Assembly (NCBI GenBank): GCA_028622995.1
Contig: JAJQJQ010000012.1
Coordinates: 3,472,001 to 3,536,000, forward strand
From: Panagrolaimus kolymaensis
Lineage: Eukaryota > Nematoda > Chromadorea > Rhabditida > Panagrolaimidae
Reading direction: 5' to 3'
Length of the DNA: 64,000 nucleotides
The notes under the pieces were generated by a model. That model worked only from the letters and a program-made list of their open reading frames with translations, was not told the DNA's origin and made no database searches. The position numbers and the translations under genes were made by a program. Shown one piece after another: positions 59,401 to 64,000 of the stretch. The first letter of the stretch is position 1, and each line of letters opens with the position of its first letter.

Positions 59401-62400
59401 AAGAATGTGTAAACCGTAACGAAGTGTAGTAACGAAGAGTCATGGATTTGTAACGAAGTGTCTGTTGTAACGAAGTGTACGTAACGAACTGTCTGTAACG
59501 AACTGTCCGTAACGAAGTGTCTATTTCCCCTTTTTTTCTTCTATCATCTTCCAAAAACTCAGTTGAAGCCGTTGACGAACTATTGCTTTTGGCCCTCTTT
59601 AAAAAAATTGAAAGCAATTTTTTTTTCGTAACACAAAAAATGCGCAGATGAAGGAAGAAAAAAACAAGGAGATGGAAAAACGTTTGCGCTTCGCTCCTTC
59701 AGTAGCAGCAGCGCAAGAACAAGAACGTTGCCATCGGAATTGGCCATCTTTCAAGAAATTGGCTCCTCCGTTAAAAAAAAGAAAGAAAAATGATGGCAAA
59801 CGGAAATGCTTTCTCGGGATTCAAAAAAATATATGCGGTAGAAAAATAAAAGTTTTTTTTGAAGACAGTCAAAATGTGGGGCAAGTTGACAATGCGCAGA
59901 TGCAGGCAATTAACATGAAGAAAGACGAGGGAAAATAATATCGCGCAGAAAAACCATACATGATGATAACAAAAACACGGTTGCCTCAATATTTGGTGTT
60001 AATGGTGCTTATCGCGCAGTACCACCGCCGCCATCATCATTTAACGTTCATTCAATAATATTGAGCTAGCCCATCTATTATTGTAGATTAAAGCAAGCAA
60101 GCAATAAAGGGAAAATAAGAAAAGCATGACCGCGCAAGAGAAAAAAAAAGCAAGCTTAAAAAAGAAAAAATCGAACGAGAAATAAATACATATGTATGGA
60201 GACGAGGAAAGAATACAACTAAAAAATTGATACAAGCAGCACACAAACACGCGCAACTATCATTGCTGTTAAATATATTTTTTTTTTGCTTTGAGAAATA
60301 AAAGGAAACGTAAAAATGAAAAAATAGAGGTGAATAAGAAAAGATTGGAACAACTACATTGTGGAAAAATGATGACGGAATCATTAAAATCAGACAAAGA
60401 TTTTGGAAATTTAATGGAATCGAAAGTTTTAGGTAATTTTTTTCCTTCAAGACAAATTCCTCTTTTTTCCAACCTTCAATGTCAATTGTTTTTAGTTGGT
60501 AAATCATCCAAATTCTATTAAAATTTATTACTTTATCTTTTCACAAACTTTCTAAAAATGAAAAACTTTTTTTGTTCTTGCTTCCAAAAGGTAGTAGTTT
60601 TAGCTTTGTTGAAAGAAGAACAATTGAGGAAGGAAGAAGAATAAGAAGTCCAATAGGTGGAAGAATGGAAGTAGGTAGTAGTAGCGCAAGTGCCAATAGA
60701 TGGAAGGACAACATCACAAAAAAAATTTAGGAGCGCGACCTCTTTTTTTTTATGTCCGTTGTTGGTTGCGCTATTTTGGCATCGTCGTTGTCGACGACAC
60801 CGTCGTCATCCTGAAAAAAAATAAAATAAAACACCCGGTGGGCTTTTTTTTGCCTTAAAACATTTTTTTTTTTGGGAGAGCGCAAAAACGACGACACAAC
60901 AGGCGCTCTTTATTGCTAACAAAAACAGAGATGGAATTTGAGGAGGAGGAAGAGGGCAGCTAAAATAAAAAAGAAACTTTTTTGAATGATGAAAAAGCAT
61001 AAGGTCGCGCAGGGTCAAACTCAACTTTACACTTTATAAATAAAAATAAATGATGGAAATACATAGGTTGGAAGGTTAAAGGATTGTTTTGTAAAGCTAG
61101 TACATCCAGGAGGGCTAATGTAAGCATTTAGAAAATAAAATTTTCATATGTGAGCATTTTTCTTCTTCTCGTTTAAATATTTTTTGTTGTTGTTGAAAAG
61201 TGAGATGGCTTTCAAAACGGGAACATAAGAAGGAGAAGAAGCATCAAAGCAAAGCAACAACACCCGGGCCAATAGTCGAAAATTCAATTTAGTTGCGCAA
61301 GAAGAAGCAACAGCAGCTACACGCGCGAGAATGAGCCAGCGTCTGCGTGCCATCGCTGCTGCGATTTATCTCTTCACTCATTGCTTCATCTTTTTTTCCC
61401 TTCAACAAGCTGTCGGAATCTTATTTTTTTCGGTAAAAAAATGTTGGCTCTTAAAAAAATAAATTTTTTTTTCGGCAAAAATTTCTGGCGTAAGAATCTT
61501 ACAAAGTCTCAAGAGAAGCAAGCGATGGAGTTGTTGTTATTTCTTCGTTCGTCTTCTTCTTATTCTTTGGTGGTGCCTCAAGCATTAGTGGCGGCGGTGA
61601 AGCAAGCAAAATGCCCGCGCAAAAAGCACTTAGCTTTTCGGCAAAATAAAAGAAAAGCTGCGCATTTTGACGTTTGAGAAAAAAAAACGAAGAAAAGCAA
61701 TAAGCCTGGGGCAATTTTTTTTATCTCAACCAAAAAATGGGGAAAAAAACATGGGAATAACTTTTTGTCCTTGAAAAAACAAAATTAAAAAAAAGTAAAA
61801 AGATCTCAAAAATATTGTAGGTAGCAAAAAAAATAACGGTAATAAGAACAATCATGTCAAGAAGCTCCGATTACAAAAATAAATTCACAAAAAAATGAGA
61901 GATCATCATCATCAGCGCAACAATTGAATTTTTGACACAAAAAAATGGCCTTGGTTTTGTGAAGAAAGAAAAACGTATGTAATTTAGGCCAATTTTGTCA
62001 AATATGCGCAATCGACATACATAGAAAAAATGGGAGAAAGCGTCTCTAAAGTTGATGGACCAACCAAATAAAAATAAGGGAGAAAAAGGAATAAAGGAAT
62101 CTGAAGCGGAAGTTTCAACCGTAATAGACACAAAAGAATTTAAGAAAGAAATAAACAAGCAACAAAAAGGGAAAAAGCTTCGAACCAAAAGAAAAACAAA
62201 AATGAATAAAGTCTACAAAGTTTTTGAGAAGCGCAAATTGAGAACGCTAAAGCTTTCTAAAAAAATGCCGATGGCAACTGAGACTACTGCGCAAGAATTT
62301 TTCTTCCATTTTTTTATGTTGTTAATGCTCATGTTTAAAAAAAGGATGAAGACTTTCTTTTCTTCTTTCTTTTTTGCAATTATGTTTTTCGATATATAAG

Positions 62401-64000
62401 GATGAAAGCTAAAGAAGAGGTAGTTTGTTTTGTTCGTTGGTGGAAATGGAAACACATTCCATAACAAACAAAAAAAATAGTGCGCAATAAACTCTTCCTC
62501 CAAAAAAATGCATTCATTTTTAAAAATGGGATAAGCAAACTTAAAATTGGCAAAACTTCATGAAGACAAAAATAAAATAAAAAATTTCTGGGGAAAAAAA
62601 AGAAAAACTAAAAAAGTCGATGCGAAATAATTTAAATTTTATGATTACAAAATTTCACACAATAATAATCGAAAAAATTTAAAAAAATAAAACTCCATTA
62701 ATAGGCTGCCCTCGAAGTCCGTTTCGCCTAATATCTTTAAAGGGAAAAAGTTTTTAAATTTTAGAGCAGAGATTAAAATTGAAAGAGTAACATATCAATC
62801 ACTTCAGTCAGTCACTCACTTCCAAACCAATGCTTATTCTATTCAAAGTTTCATCTTGCCATGTTGAAAAAAAAGTAAGCCAAGAAAATAAAATAAAGTC
62901 ACTAAAGACAATGACGCCTTCAATGTTGTCCCAAAAAAAAGTTGCATTCTACGTAGTATTTTTTTTTGTTTTGAGGAAAATAAAAGAATGCATTTTCTTG
63001 GTGTTTTTGCGCAGTCTTGGGACCTTTTTTCGAGAGAATGGAAGCTTTTGGAAGAAAGTCAAGCATCAAAAATTTATGGAACAAAAATGTCTTGAAGCCC
63101 ATATTACTATTGCTGCCGAAAAAAAAAACATAAAACACGCTAAGTTGGACATTAACCCTAAGAAAAGATGTGGAAGGAGAAAAAATTATAATTGCGCAGT
63201 CACACAAAATTTGTTTTTCTTAAAATATCTTTCAAAAATAGCAAAATAAAAAAATATATAAAAAATTTTGATATGAGAGAATTGTGAAATATATATTGCT
63301 TTTTCTTTGTCTTTGGTGTTTTTTTTTTATTTATTTCTGATTGTGCTTTGGCGATCGATCGCGCTCATCGGTTATTTTATTTTTTATTTTATTTCATATC
63401 ATCATCGAGAAAGAAAAGCCTGGCACCGCGCAAACCAACTAAATGGTCAGCAAAAATAGTAGTAATAATATGAAAAAAAAAGCATCATCATTCATCGTTG
63501 CCGCCGCCGTTTTTAATGATGCTTCTTCTTTTTTTTAAAAAAACTGACCCGACAAAAATATGATTTTTTAAAGAAATGTAAATGATTGAATATTTATTTT
63601 TTGAGAATCGTAATCAATTTTTATTCGTTGAATTGTAATATCCATGTTCGAAGTAATTCCAAATTATTATGGTGAGTTAGTAGCTATAACAAAAGTTTCA
63701 TCCATCCAGTTTTTAAATGATTGTTGACTTTCAATTTAAAAATACAAAAGAAATTAAAAAACATTTACTCAGTGTTATCAAACATACAAACAGCAGCAAC
63801 AAAAAAATGAATGAATCAAGCATGTTTATGCATACGTAAGCAAACCATGCAAAGAAACTAACAGTTTCAACTTTTATTTTTCGAATTGGGTTTATTTTTA
63901 ATTTGTAATAAAAAAAATGTAAAGCTAAATATTAGCTTTTATCCTCCATGTGTAATTTGCAACAAAATTATTTTTAAGTCTAATTTATTAATTTCATTAA
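53474..64000. other. 10.5-kb gene-poor region with many GCGCA motifs
   Basis: No exon with a recognisable protein motif was found on either strand. The open frames are short and rich in Lys, Phe and Ser from A and T runs. The stretch stands out for GCGCA sequences about every 100-250 bases, mostly in plus orientation. Many are written TGCGCA or GCGCAA. It also has frequent A6-T8 runs and CATCAT/GTCGTC patches. It probably includes the upstream exons and regulatory region of the Brinker-like gene, which must start somewhere to the right. Confidence 0.55.
59191..59521. repeat. inverted arrays of ACACTTCGTTAC (7 + 7 copies)
   Basis: The left part (59191-59295) holds seven copies, some with 1-3 base changes, of ACACTTCGTTAC in plus orientation. 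The right part (59408-59521) holds seven copies of its complement GTAACGAAGTGT. A spacer of about 110 bases lies between. The outer ends mirror each other (GACACTTCGTTAC and GTAACGAAGTGTC). The sequence CCTTTTTTTC occurs close outside both ends (59173-59182, 59529-59538). It might be a target duplication, but poly-T is common here. It looks like a foldback transposable element without coding capacity. Confidence 0.75.

Noticed and set aside
59191..59521. CRISPR array
   Set aside because: Repeats are nearly adjacent, inverted in two blocks and lie in a eukaryotic genome; no spacers.
59173..59538. CCTTTTTTTC on both sides as target duplication of the 12-base-repeat element
   Set aside because: Poly-T runs are very common in this region and the copies are not directly at the ends of the arrays.

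Overview
The window is eukaryotic and most likely from a nematode. It is AT-rich and intron-rich, with many introns of about 45-110 bases. Most GT donors read GTAAGT, GTATGT or GTTTGT, and acceptors are short TTTCAG or TTTTAG. Several start codons sit a few bases after such an acceptor, as expected for spliced-leader trans-splicing. A globin of nematode type, a DUF148/SXP-RAL-2-like secreted protein, a BAG2/UNC-23 relative and a same-strand rps-4 gene cluster fit this. A tylenchid or panagrolaimid relative is possible, but that is a guess from base composition and GC-AG introns.

Region by region. 0-5 kb: a long coiled-coil gene on the minus strand, running to or past the left edge. 6.3-8.3 kb: a globin with a long C-terminal extension (plus). 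9.2-15.9 kb: a 461-residue protein of unknown family (minus), with a small single-pass membrane protein gene nested on the opposite strand in one intron. 16.7-17.6 kb: a hAT-type foldback transposon with a perfect 8-bp target duplication and a BED-finger remnant. 19.2-20.9 kb: a secreted class 3 lipase. 21.8-23.4 kb: a small unknown protein and a truncated F-box-like gene. 24.1-28.6 kb: BAG2/UNC-23. 29.9-32.7 kb: a probable operon of ribosomal protein S4, a 108-residue protein and a kaptin-like protein, all minus. 33.1-33.9 kb: GINS subunit PSF1. 34.0-36.0 kb: a LAPTM4-like four-pass membrane protein with a long basic tail.

36.8-38.0 kb: a near-perfect 1.2-kb palindrome bordered by TTAA. 38.2-39.0 kb: a secreted protein of unknown family. 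39.3-40.9 kb: CFAP36. 41.6-44.1 kb: three head-to-tail repeat units carrying many GC-rich hairpins with GNA triloops, probably Helitron-like. 44.8-45.9 kb: RACK1. 46.4-47.3 kb: a DUF148-like secreted protein. 47.6-48.4 kb: ETF beta. 48.8-49.0 kb: a lipase pseudogene fragment. 49.5-50.2 kb: PRXL2A. 51.1-53.5 kb: a putative transcription factor with a Brinker-like helix-turn-helix and a polyglutamine tract.

From 53.5 kb to the right edge I see no convincing gene. The stretch is unusual in carrying dozens of GCGCA motifs, mostly in one orientation, and a symmetric inverted array of a 12-base repeat at 59.2-59.5 kb. The genes are mostly unrelated housekeeping and accessory genes. The only cluster that looks functionally arranged is rps-4 / small protein / kaptin. 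All exon models were built by eye from splice signals and reading-frame continuity.
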